Made by a program: the position numbers and the translations under genes. Shown one piece after another: positions 34,662 through 45,121 of a stretch of 46,155 nucleotides of DNA; position 1 is the stretch's first letter, and each line of letters opens with the position of its first letter. This stretch comes from Didymodactylos carnosus (lineage: Eukaryota; Rotifera; Eurotatoria; Philodinida; Philodinidae). The stretch is taken from contig CAJNOQ010000578.1 of assembly GCA_905250885.1 (NCBI GenBank), positions 1-46,155 on the forward strand, written 5' to 3'. The notes under the pieces were generated by a model. That model ran no database searches, was not told where the DNA came from, and saw only the letters and a program-made list of their open reading frames with translations.

Positions 34662-36566
34662 AATAAAACTTGAGAGATAACGTGTTCATTTTCAACACCT
34701 ACTTCAAGAAGATAAGTAACAATAAAGTGTAAGTTCGTCTAAAAAAGATATTTGGTTGCCTCATTCTACAGAAACACAATGTTCATTAGGGTTAAAAACG
34801 CAAATTGAAACAAATAATTAGATCTCAGGTTAAAAAAAGCTTCGAGTTTTTGAGGGTCCAAACATACAAATGGTATATGAACAGATAGTGCTTATTTCAT
34901 GCACTATTCCGAAGGACACGAAACACGCACTAAATGGGAACATATTTCTTGCTGTCTATTTCTTCCGAGATTTTACATATTACATAAATATCAGGGAAGA
35001 AAAGGACTCAGTAGTCGCCGTAACAAAACGAAGCCAGGTCACTTATAATTGGTTGTGAATTTCAGCGTACTAATGCACGTCGCTCCTAAAACTGACATCA
35101 GCAAAATTACTACTAGCAGATTTTCGGTTTTGGACAGGCTTGATAAACTATGGAGAAATTTTATTTGTTCCTATCTGTCTAATAAGGCTAGTCTTTGTTT
35201 CGTTTCTCTATAGCAAGTTTGACACTTAACCTTTACCAAAAAACTATCAGGCAATTTTTGCACTACAATGACATTTGAAAATGGCAAATCATTATTAGTT
35301 TATCTGCAAATCTGATAGTAAATTTTTTATGATTACACTATCACGGAAACGCACGATAAAAGTGTTCAAAAATCATGTACGAAGCGTGCCATTATAAGTC
35401 CAACCTTCAATCTCCAATACGAGAGAAACAGGACACTTTTTCCGTGCTTTTGACACGTTTGAGTAATAAAAAGAAACACTTTAAGTGTGCTTTTTGTTTG
35501 TAATTCAATTCTACCTTTTAGCAAAAAGTGTTCTTCGGACACACTTTAGAATCGACAGCACACTTAAAGTGTATTGTCAGTACACTTATAGTGGCAGAGA
35601 TGAGGCCATATGGATGGAGTAGAATCCATATAGAGTTAATAGCTAATATAATTTTTATCGGCCACGTATGTTCTAAATGATTTTACAAAATGGGAACTGA
35701 TTCGGTTTGTTTTAACAGTCTGAAACGCACGTTCATAATAGATAAATATAACATGACTTCCATCTGATAAAATATGCTTGATTTTGCCGAATTGTGGATC
35801 TGGAGATATACATATCAAAGATGGACGAGTATTCACTCGTACTTAAGTACAGATTTTGGGGTATTCGTACTGGCGATTTTAGTTTTGAATTATACGGAGA
35901 AATATTCGAGTACTTGATTTTAAAAATGTTGATAAAGCTCCTAATACATTTCCTAAAAAATATAGGATTTCTTTTAAAACTTCATGGTATGAAAGAAAAA
36001 AAAAAGCGTTAGGAACAAGTGTTCAAATCTCACAAAACTCCTTGCTGAAAAATAAAATGACTTTGTTTTTTTGAAATATCTCTTATACTCGAGTAAAAAT
36101 CTTTTATACTCATAGTCATATTCGTGCCTAGTCTAAAATACTGGGTACTTGTACTCGAAAAACAGTGTGCTCGACCATCTCTGATACATATTACATATTG
36201 AGTGGCTTGGAGCACACTTTTAGCGTACTATTTTCATATTGTAAACGCGCTTCTAAAACGTTTTGAAAATTGTGAAAATATTTTTGCTGGTTATATTATT
36301 GTCCAGTTTCCACAAGAATATGGACAATATATACACTAATTGGAACCGTAGTGTATAGTAGAAATACAAATTTCTGTGTTTTGAATTAATAGATGCGCGT
36401 ATGTAAAGAACGTAGACGTGTAACATCATATCAATTGAGATACAACTGATTTATTACAATCCTCACCATTCCGCATATTATCCACATTCCGTTGGAAAAA
36501 GGGCAATAAAATTCTCAGTAAAAATTATTACTGCAGTAATTCCGCAAGAATTTCGATAATTCTGGA

Positions 36567-36656
36567 TATTCGACAATATTGTCGAATTTCTAATAGAATT
36601 TGGAAAAAATTCGAAATTCTATCAGAAATTCGAATGCAATTTGTAAATTGCATTCA
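36567..36656. repeat. Cluster of short perfect hairpins
   Basis: ATTCGACAATATTGTCGAAT (36567-36586) is a perfect 20-bp palindrome. It is followed by an imperfect GAATTTCTAATAG.../...CTATCAGAAATTC pair and by GAATGCAATTT-GT-AAATTGCATTC (36633-36656), with 11-bp perfect arms. All three lie within 90 bp. Confidence 0.75.
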
Positions 36657-37889
36657 TTTCAAAAATTTCCCACTAAAATGAAAAAATTGCTCTGCTTAGG
36701 GTATGAAGAAGATTATCCTCAACAAATTTGTCAGCGAAAACTTTTCAAAACGATTTTTTAATTTTTTTTCGAAAAACAAACATTGCCACGAGACTCAGCG
36801 TGATGGATAATCCATGTTTTCATTCATTTTCGAGATGACCACGCCTAAGGAAATATCGATGCTGGAGCTTCGAGAAATTTTCTGAGATTTTTTTATGTCA
36901 ACTAGTAGCTAATTATCTCCTCTATGCAAAGCTGAAAATCGCAAGTCTTCAAAGCGCATTGTTCAAAAGTTATTAAAGAAATAGCCAACAGCATTCTTTT
37001 TTTAATAATATATGGGCTTTTAATTCATATAAAAGCCAGCAAATTCATATGAAAAAATCTCGAAAATCCCCACATCCATAACAAATTAAAAAGCAAAATA
37101 CAGAATTTTGTAGTGCTTGAACAGCTGATTCGAATGATATATGATTCGTTATATTTGAGCAAAATGGATTGAAGAAAAAAATAACGATCAGATTACATTG
37201 AACTGGCATCAGTTTTAGAGAAAGAATTTATGACAAGTCTATTAGATAGAAATTTTTTCTTCCTTTTTTACATACATAATAACTATGAATAATTGTGCGT
37301 CTAAATATACTTGAACCAAATTTTTGTCATTATTCCTGAATAACTTTTGAGATATCGAAAACCAGCGTTAGACCGAAAATTTTGATCAAAGGCCAACGTT
37401 AAAAAATTCATAATTTCACCAATATTCATAGGACCGTCGAAATTTCTTGAAGATACATAGTACTCAACGTACTCTAAAAACTGGCATAATTTGAGGCCAG
37501 GTTTGGGGGTGGTTATTCCCCAGTAAACAGTGACTGTTAACTGTCTTGTTTTCAACATTTTGTGGTATGTTAAATGCCTTTTCTCGAGCCTTTATCAACA
37601 ATCGCATAACAGACAATAAACTGACTGTTACGTGGCAGTTTTTTAACAATTATTCGGGTGTTAAAAGCCAGTTTTTTTGGCATACATTTGAGACGCATTG
37701 CATGACTTATTAAATGACAGTTATATTTTACCTGGGCCCTAGCGTCAATGCAACGCAGAATCACGTTGCTCTTAATGCTGTACACCTAGGGTATTTCAAA
37801 CATGTCTGATTTTCTGGATTGAACCCACATGAGTATATTATATCTATTACATTTGTGAGCTACAATGTCCGATAGTTTTGTTATTAGAC

Positions 37890-38640
37890 GTGAAAATAAA
37901 AGATCTTGGAAAATTAGCAGAATGGACCTCGGAAGGAAAAAAAGACAGAAATGATCTCGGAAAAATGTCAGTTAAGCATTTCTGGATAAAAGATCTCGAA
38001 AAATTTAATTTAATTTTTTATTCTGCAGAAAAGATCTTGGAATAATTAATTAATTAATAGCAAAAGTTCTCACACTCGCATATATTATAGATAACTTGTC
38101 TGAACGCGTGTATGATGATTATGCACTTCCGACGAATAGACTTGATACTCATCTGAACTTTCTTTTGCTTTCAAGTGAAACTGACACACTTTTTGTATTT
38201 TAAACATTTATATGTAATCGATGTGCCGGTATTACATGTTTCCTTTCGATAAACACAAACATATGGATCTTTAATGAAAGCTGATAAATCGCTTTCATTG
38301 TCGCGTATGAGGATTTCATTCCACGTACGACGTAACACTTTTAAATTTACAGTTAGAATGAAGTTGAAAATGTTATAACTTCATATACTGTCCTTTATGC
38401 ATATGTTTTCCTTCTAGATTATTCATTATTCTGAGATCTTTTCTGCATAAATAGATAAATTTATTTTTCCGCAAAATTTAAATTAAATTTTTTTTCTGTA
38501 GAATAAAAAATTAAATTAAATTTTTTTTGAGATCTTTTATACAGAAATGCTTAACTGACATTTTTCTGAAATCGTGTCTGTCGTTTTTTCCTTTCGAGAT
38601 CCATTCTGCTAATTTCCCGAGATCTTTTCTGATTTTATCC
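37890..38640. repeat. 750-bp foldback element
   Basis: The left arm (about 37890-38050) is inverted in the right arm (about 38425-38640). Shared blocks include AAATTAGCAGAATGGAYCTCG, AAAAATGTCAGTTAAGCATTTCTG and AAAAGATCTYRR words. The AGATCT-type word recurs several times within each arm, as in elements with subterminal repeats. The interior (38050-38425) is unique and noncoding. Confidence 0.8.
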
Positions 38641-38711
38641 TTTTTTATTTCTTTAAAATTTTAATTGAGATAAATTCAAATAAACACATTAATACGTTTA
38701 ATAGTGTGTTT

Positions 38712-39051
38712 TGAATATTCATTGCATCTGCTATAGTGACATTGATGCACTTCAAACTTCAATGTGGAAAACTCAAATTTTTTAGATGAACTTCTCAATC
38801 CGGGTTCAAAAGATGAAAGATTCTATTTTCAAAAAGTATTTCAGACCTGACAGCTATACTTTTGCACCAGAATGTAACAGACTCAGCGAATATGTCTGTA
38901 ACGATTCTTGACGGAAAGAAATACTTTTTGGAAGTAGAATCTTTTATCTTCTGAGCTCGGATTGAGAAGTTCATCCAATAAATTTGAGTTTCCCACACTG
39001 AAGTTTGAAGTGCATCAATGTCACTATAGCCGGTGCAGTGAATAGTCAGAA
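38712..39051. repeat. 340-bp foldback element
   Basis: The left arm 38712-38842 and right arm 38917-39051 are inverted copies with few differences. The best stretch is CTATAGTGACATTGATGCAC followed by TTCAAACTTCA, present on both arms at 38731 and ending at 39030. The loop is about 75 nt. It lies some 70 bp from the 37.9-kb element. Confidence 0.85.
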
Positions 39052-39935
39052 CAAAACTATAAAATAAAAGTTTTTCCTCTTTTTAATGCGATTATCTGTT
39101 TGAAGAATTTCAGAATAAGTACGTAAATTGAAGATGCGTGCGTATGTTGTCGTTTTGGGTTTAATCAATGAGTAGCTCAGTATGGTTTAATCAATGAGAA
39201 ATAACAAATTTAATTGAACTGCTTGTACGTTTGCCTATCAATTAGAGAAAATGGCCTTTCCTAAAAAAAACCAATGTATACCAAATGTTGATACAAAGCA
39301 GACAACACGTCCATGATAATAAGCAAAAGCCTAGAGTATTTACTTATTGTTTTCTGTGAGCTTGTTATTTTCTGTCGATAAAGTTATCCATATTTTTAAA
39401 TAGTCCTACTAAATACACATTACTCTCTTCCTAGAATAAAATTACTATTATTTTCATTGTTTTTCTTTCACTGTTCTTTTATTTTGCACCAAAAATATCG
39501 GAAAATAAAAAATATGAAGAGCAGCCGCAATATTAATAGTATAGCAGCGGTAGCAATAGAAGGAAAAAAAGGAGAATTATTTAATATGATCAACAAACAA
39601 ACCATGATATATATAACAAGTACATGATAGCACAGATTTGAACAGAAAGAAAAAACAATGTTTAATTACACAAAAAAAAAGAACAAATATTATCGACTTA
39701 ATAAGAACAAGAAAAAAAATAGATCATACTATTCCACTCACTCATGTACACACATTATTTAATAATTAATAAGAGATTAGAAGAAGTGAATTAAATAGAG
39801 AAATTTTTCTATACATCCTTTTCTTATTTATATCAAAAACCAGGTGTACAAAAACGATATAGATAGTGGAATGATAATTTTAATAATGAAAAACTACAAG
39901 AACATAGTGCGTTTTGAATTGAAAAGAAAAAGACC

Positions 39936-42583
39936 TTATGTCCAATCTTCATCTTCACTTTCAGCTTCATCTTCCTCGGCTGGCACTAAATACAAGAAAA
40001 ATATTGTGAACGATAAGAATGTCTTTTTCCCCAAACTTACTTATTTGTTTTCTTCTTTCGGCAAGTAGTTGCAAAATGCCATTTGTTAACGCATCCGGAC
40101 CTCCGGCATCAACGGAAGAAGCTGTTGATGTTGGATGCAAATTCGATCGTTTATCAGTAGATGATGCAGCTGCTTGAGCTGCTTGCTGTTCTGCTGCTCT
40201 CTGAAAAACGATAAAATGTAAGATTCATATATACCTTAATAGTAATTTTCTTTCTCTTACTTGTAATTTTTTTTTATCAAAGCTTTGTATATCAGCTAGG
40301 AATGAAGAGCGATCGTCTGGTTTACGAGTATTTGTCGACGTTCTCTCGGTCGTTGTGGTAATCGAAGATGAAGTATTTGAAGAAAACATTGGTGGTGGGG
40401 GGGGGGCGGGGGCGGCGGTGGAGGAGCGGGCACTCCACTATTCGACTGATTATTAGAAAAAAATTGGGGCGGATTCAATGGCGGTGGTGGCCTAATTGAG
40501 ACGAAAAACTGATGTAACAAGTTTGCTTAATTTTTATCAAAATAAAATGAATTTACTTACGGCGGTGCTTGATTAGGCGCGCGACCGAATTGGTTACTAA
40601 AACAAATATATAAAGTATCACAATAGAAAAAAGTGTTTATTCATTTTTCATTCTGAAAGATGCTTAGAAGTTCTTTGTAAATTTGCACTGCAAAAAATAA
40701 AGGATTGTTCTCCATCAAAAGCAAAAAAATTGATCCAAACCTTGCGCCATTATTCATTGATGACGAAACGTCATGGTTCGACTGTGTTGTTCCCACATTT
40801 GTGTGAAAGAAAGGTGGTGGTGGAGGAGGTGGTGGCGGCGGTGGTATATTTGGCGCAATATGATGCTTTTGTGGCGATGCACTTGTTGCTACTGGTTGGC
40901 GTCCAGGCCTCGGTGGTATGTCTGGAGCTGCTTGTTGTGGAGGATTGAACATATCAGATAATGGCAACCGTGCGTGTCTAGCATCAGCTGATGAAGATGA
41001 TTCATTACGAACAGTTTGGATTCTTGGTGGAATATCAGGAGCACCGGATTGCTGATTTTGACGATTCGGTTGACGTCCAGTTGTATTTGATTGAGTATTT
41101 AAATCACGTATTGACGGTTGGAGCTCTAAAATAGAAGTATACGATAATTAATAAGTCACAAAATTCTGTCAACAAATGCACTTGTAAGCTGTTCTATTCC
41201 CCCCTTGGCATCAATATATTCTTTAATTGCTTTTTTCTCTTCGGCTGTGATGCCGGGCATAGATTTCTCGATGCCATGTATAAATGTTTCAAATAGTTGA
41301 GCTTGTTCTTCATTGTGAAAAAACGACTACAATAAAACAAAGTTTTATCCAGTTTTAAATGAGAGAAGAAACCAAGATAAAATATTAACTCACGTCGTTT
41401 GCATTAATACCAACGTGTCCGACGTGTGCAAAACTTGAAGAAAAATAGTTTTAATGAAAAAGTGAAAACTAGACCCTCTTTTTTAAGAATTGCCTGTCTT
41501 TCGAAGACCTATGCTCAAAATAAAACTTAATCCTGCCACTCAAACCCGTTTAACATAACAAAAATAGACAAATCGATACGTACGAAGACATGACCGGCTC
41601 CGATATATCTGGTCTAACGTATTTATTTCTTCGACTTAGTGTACTAAAAAATGATTTTGTTGACTGTTGTTCTAAAAATAGAAGTACTTGAAACATTGTC
41701 ATCTGTCTGATAAAGTCAAGAAGAATGTTACTTTTAGATAATGTAGCGTTTATAGATGGCTGATTATTTGAAACTTTTGGTCCAGTTATAATATTTGTGG
41801 ACGGTGTGGGGAATGGTGATGGTTGTGGTGCAATGTATGGATGCTGTTGTTGATGGATTTGAGATGGTGGCGGTGATTTAGTAGGAGCAGGGTGTTTTTT
41901 CTTTTCTAAATCATATAACAGGAAAAAACGTTATTGATGATGATATTTATTCATGTGTTACTCTGTCGATCTTGCTGTTTTGATTGAAAATGTTGAAAAA
42001 ATAATCCAGCTTCGTCTTCATTTGCAAAATTAATACCAACTTTTGAATTCTAGAAAACAAAACAACATACACTAGTTTACGTTGCGAAAGAACACAAATG
42101 CATACCGATCCATCAAACCAAAAAAAGAACGGTAGTTTTTTCTCTAAATGAAGTGAAGCAGCTACAATTTCTTCATAAATATGACGTCTTTGCTGAAATG
42201 AAATAAACAGATTAAATCAAATATGCGTTGTAAATATAAACTCTTAAATGTACTTTCAAATCATATAATCGAAAACAATACGTTCGTTGATCATAATCTT
42301 TCACAAAACAAAATACACCACATGCATGCTTAAGCCACCGAGTTTGATGGGGTTGTTCTGGTAATAGAATTTGAACTACAGCTGTTGCTAATGTCTAGAA
42401 AAGACGAGGTGAGAAAAATCGGTGGCAAAAATTCTGTGCTTCACTATTACTGTGTCATAAACATACCACTCGATTTTGCCCAAGTATATTATGTAAATCT
42501 TGATTTTCTGATTTGGTTAACATTTTCGATTCTTGATGAGGTGGTCGCTGACGCGACGGTTCGTGGTGAGAATGATTATTCAT
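39936..42583 (-). CDS. WASL: WASP/N-WASP actin nucleation-promoting factor
   Basis: Cytoplasmic activator of the Arp2/3 complex under control of Cdc42. Thirteen exons: 42467-42583, 42254-42394, 42106-42192, 41962-42049, 41732-41905, 41584-41671, 41394-41433, 41182-41326, 40741-41125, 40561-40596, 40261-40491, 40041-40200, 39936-39985. Domain order: WH1 (about 25-145, with TAVVQILLP, HACGVFCFVKDY and NFANEDEA), a Lys-rich then Pro-rich linker, CRIB at 225-240 (ISEPVMSSSFAHVGHVG), a GTPase-binding region, long polyproline tracts, one WH2 motif (RSSFLADIQ), central helix (LTNGILQLLAERRKQI) and acidic tail ending EDEDWT. Only one WH2 is present, as in WASP, against two in vertebrate N-WASP. As written, the frame breaks in exon 11: a 10-C run (40397-40406) must be 11 or 8 C to reach the WH2 frame. 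With that allowance the product is about 580 residues. The start at 42583 follows a TTATAG acceptor directly. Confidence 0.93.
40397..40406 (-). other. Homopolymer frame break in WASP exon 11
   Basis: On the plus strand ten consecutive G lie within a GGTGGT...GGCGG context that encodes polyproline. Exon 11 as written is 231 nt, but its flanking phases require 3n+1. The reading frame entering from exon 10 gives polyproline and then an unrelated tail without WH2; the WH2, central and acidic domains are all in the frame shifted by +1 C (or -2). Confidence 0.85.
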
Positions 42584-42595
42584 CTATAAAGCAAA
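42584..42595 (-). promoter_or_regulatory. Splice acceptor flush with the WASP start codon
   Basis: On the minus strand TTGCTTTATAG is followed immediately by ATGAAT; AG is at 42585-42584. It is a candidate spliced-leader acceptor, or the 3' end of a 5'UTR intron. Confidence 0.5.
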
Positions 42596-43734
42596 AGATA
42601 TTGAAAAATGCGAGACAAAAATTAACCAAAGGCGATCGTATATTAAAAAGTTTCTATCCTGATTTCCTTCTTCTTAATTTGTGAAGACAAAGTCAAGCTC
42701 GACAACTTTGAGAGTAATGGTTATTATCAACTATCTGTTATGCTGGCTAGTTCTTCGAAATAAACAACAACAACTATCTATTATGCTCTAAATAAACTCG
42801 GCTGCTGGAATGTTTGACATAAGGAAATGAGAAATAACAAGAGTACAATTATTCGAAAATCATCTCTGATTGGCTGGTAAATACAATATCAGTACTGCAT
42901 GACAACTGAGCAAAAGATGGCAGTAATCACCGGTGTGAACAACGCTTGAAGGAATGAATATTGAACTTGCGCACATTGGAAGTAATTTATGGTTAAGCAT
43001 TGAAAATAATGTGTGTTCTCCGATTTTTCTGCATTATGTTCACATCATTCTTCTTCATTTACGTTTTACTTAAAAAGAGAACAGAAAATAAAAAATTGAA
43101 ATAATGCAGTGTTTTAAGATTGATTTTCCGTTCATCATATACAACAGGCATGAATGTAGATGAATTTTAGAGTTACTCAAAGTCTTTACACGATGTCGTT
43201 TGGTTAAGAAAATAAATTATTATCCTATATGATAAGATTGAATTTACATAAACCTTTTCTGCCTGAAGTTGTGACACAAAAAGTATCTATCTACGATCGA
43301 CTTTAACGACGACTGAAATCACTGCTGCTTTCAACGCTAAGCTATGAAGAAACAATAGAATAGACAAGAGAGCGCGGAACTAAAAAAACCACAAAACCTT
43401 TTTCATTATGATTGTATTCAAATGCCGCATTTGAAAAATAGAACAAACGTAGTTATTCAATAGCAATCGGTATCAGAAAACGTTTTATACCAATTATGTG
43501 TTGATTTTCAGGTGATCGATCTACCTTTGAAAAATGGACCTTGAATTGATGTCGATAAAAAATAATAAGAAAGAGTATCAGACAGTCATGATTCCTGGTG
43601 GCGAAAAGAAAAGAATTTTTAGCCTTAAACAGGCTTACTGCAAACTATTTTGTTAGAAAATGTGTCTTAATACTTATACTTATGAATGATATATTTATGG
43701 AATTTGAAAAGGATGGTTCTTTTGCGACTTTCTG

Positions 43735-43795
43735 GAAGTGGTAGCAGCAGCTATTGCCACTTCGAGAGAGTGGCGGCAAGAACTGCTACCACTTT
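43735..43795. ncRNA. miRNA-precursor-like hairpin
   Basis: GAAGTGGTAGCAG...CTATTGCCACTT (43735-43762) pairs with AGTGGCGGCAAGAACTGCTACCACTTT (43769-43795) around a loop of 6-8 nt. The stem is about 25 bp with a few internal mismatches, the size and shape of an animal pre-miRNA, and is GC-richer than its surroundings. It is equally compatible with a tiny MITE; no expression evidence is available. Confidence 0.4.
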
Positions 43796-44036
43796 CTTTT
43801 AAAGAAGCTGAAATTGAACTATAGCAGACATTTAAAAACGATTTTGGCCAAATTTTAGTGCGACTTCTTAAATTTCATTGCCTTAAAACAAATACAAAAA
43901 TGGAGTGCTACGCTATAAGGGGGAGCGGTTATAACGCAGTTTATCAGCATCATACATTCGAGCGTTGCTCGAAAACAAAATGCTTGTTTCAATAAAAACC
44001 TTTTAGGTTGGATTCTGACCAGGGTTGCGAACCGCA

Positions 44037-44094
44037 GCGCTAGTATCAATGCGTTTTGCTGAAAAAGATCAGAAAAACGCATTGATACTAGCGC
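44037..44094. repeat. Near-perfect 25-bp hairpin
   Basis: GCGCTAGTATCAATGCGTTT (44037 on) pairs with AAACGCATTGATACTAGCGC (ending at 44094); the arms are 25 nt with one mismatch and a loop of 8 nt. There is no coding content around it. Confidence 0.8.
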
Positions 44095-44462
44095 AGAAGG
44101 AAGCATATAATGCCACAAGCGATAGTACGACAAAGCTCAAGGCTATGTAGTATTAGACAAACGGAGTTAATATATCTTTACTTTTAAAATCTTTTTCTCA
44201 ATGCGACGGTTGTTACCCATTGCCAAATTTTCTAGATGACTTGTCTCAGCAAAGCGAGAAAACTAAAAACACGTTTTGTTTCGTTTTTTTATACTGCAGA
44301 ACGGGTTAAAATGGAACGGGTTTTTTTATTTAAGAAAAACGCCTTTACATTTACTATTTTGTGAACACTTCCTAGGACTTGTCCGTTTTCCGAAGGAATA
44401 AGAAGTTTCAAGTATAAAGTTTATATACGAGGATTTTTGTGGTTTCCCGAGGGTTTCTTATC

Positions 44463-44580
44463 GGTAGCTGTAAACACACATTTCAGTAGGTGTAAACGCT
44501 ATTTCAGTAGCTGTAAACTTTCGGGGTGAATTGTGACTGGCCAAATTTCAATATAAATTTGGTGTTTACAGCTACTGAAT
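44463..44580. repeat. Tandem plus inverted CAGTAGCTGTAAAC units
   Basis: The word (C)AGTAGSTGTAAAC occurs three times in direct order at about 44463, 44483 and 44504, spaced 20-22 bp. It appears once inverted, GTTTACAGCTACTGAA, ending at 44578. The pair 44502-44578 forms a hairpin with an inner CCAAATTTC...AAATTTGG stem. Confidence 0.75.
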
Positions 44581-44802
44581 GGACTAGTAACAGATAGTGC
44601 ATTTGATGTTTTTAGACACAAATTTTAAAAATTATTACGATATATTATTAGTATGTTATATATGTTCTATGTTATACTCCAATAGTGCAGTAGGAAGTTT
44701 CCACATTTTTGCTTCATAGAAGCGACGCTGACAAGCTTTTTTGCTGATATATCTCCGTAAATGCTGTCATAACGCGGTGTCTCCATGTATTCAATTTGTT
44801 TA

Positions 44803-45048
44803 CCCAGATCGAGCAAAACGGATATCCGTTACGGACCGTCTACTGGACACAGGAATACGGATCGTAACATCATTAAAATAGGGCCGTATACGGCCGTATT
44901 TTCACAGTATATGATCCCGTATTACTGTGCCCAGAAACGGTACCGTTTACGGGCTGTATATTGTGAAAATACGGCCGTATACGGCCCTATTTTAATGATG
45001 TTACGGTCCGTATTCCTGCGTCCAGTAGACCGTATCATTCGACCTGGG
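44803..45048. mobile_element. 246-bp MITE with TA target duplication
   Basis: The ends CCCAGATCGAGC and GAYCTGGG are inverted, and TA flanks both sides (44801-44802, 45049-45050). Inside, arms of about 80 bp are nearly perfect inverted copies, including ATAGGGCCGTATACGGCCGT and the word TCCGTATTCCTG. The central loop is CCGTAT-rich. The open frame spanning 44785-45147 is a by-product of this palindrome. Confidence 0.85.
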
Positions 45049-45121
45049 TACTCATATTTCTTCCAGTTTTATGAAGAAACCAAAACATCTTATGCAGCTT
45101 CGTGTGAAACATGTAGAAGCC

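Larger units (their letters stand above)
34662..39935. other. Gene-poor, repeat-rich 5.3 kb
   Basis: No credible gene. The stretch holds CACTTTAAGTGTG-type words at 35440-35600 (similar to the interior of the 19.2-kb TIR element), a GTAC/CGAGTA-rich block at 35820-36180, a cluster of short hairpins at 36567-36656, and two large foldback elements at 37.9-39.05 kb. Open frames at 37301-37785 overlap one another on the same strand and have no domain. The WASP 3' flank begins at 39935. Confidence 0.6.

Noticed and set aside
35596..36184. hAT-like element bounded by CAGAGATG and CATCTCTG
   Set aside because: Only 8 bp of inverted end are convincing and the 8-bp flanks do not match, so there is no target duplication.
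37301..37785. Three overlapping minus-strand open frames
   Set aside because: They occupy different frames of the same interval, no domain is visible, and neighbouring sequence is repeat-rich.
40730..40961. Plus-strand open frames with Trp/Val/Arg-rich product
   Set aside because: They are antisense to the polyproline-coding exon 9 of WASP; the composition comes from GGTGGT repeats.
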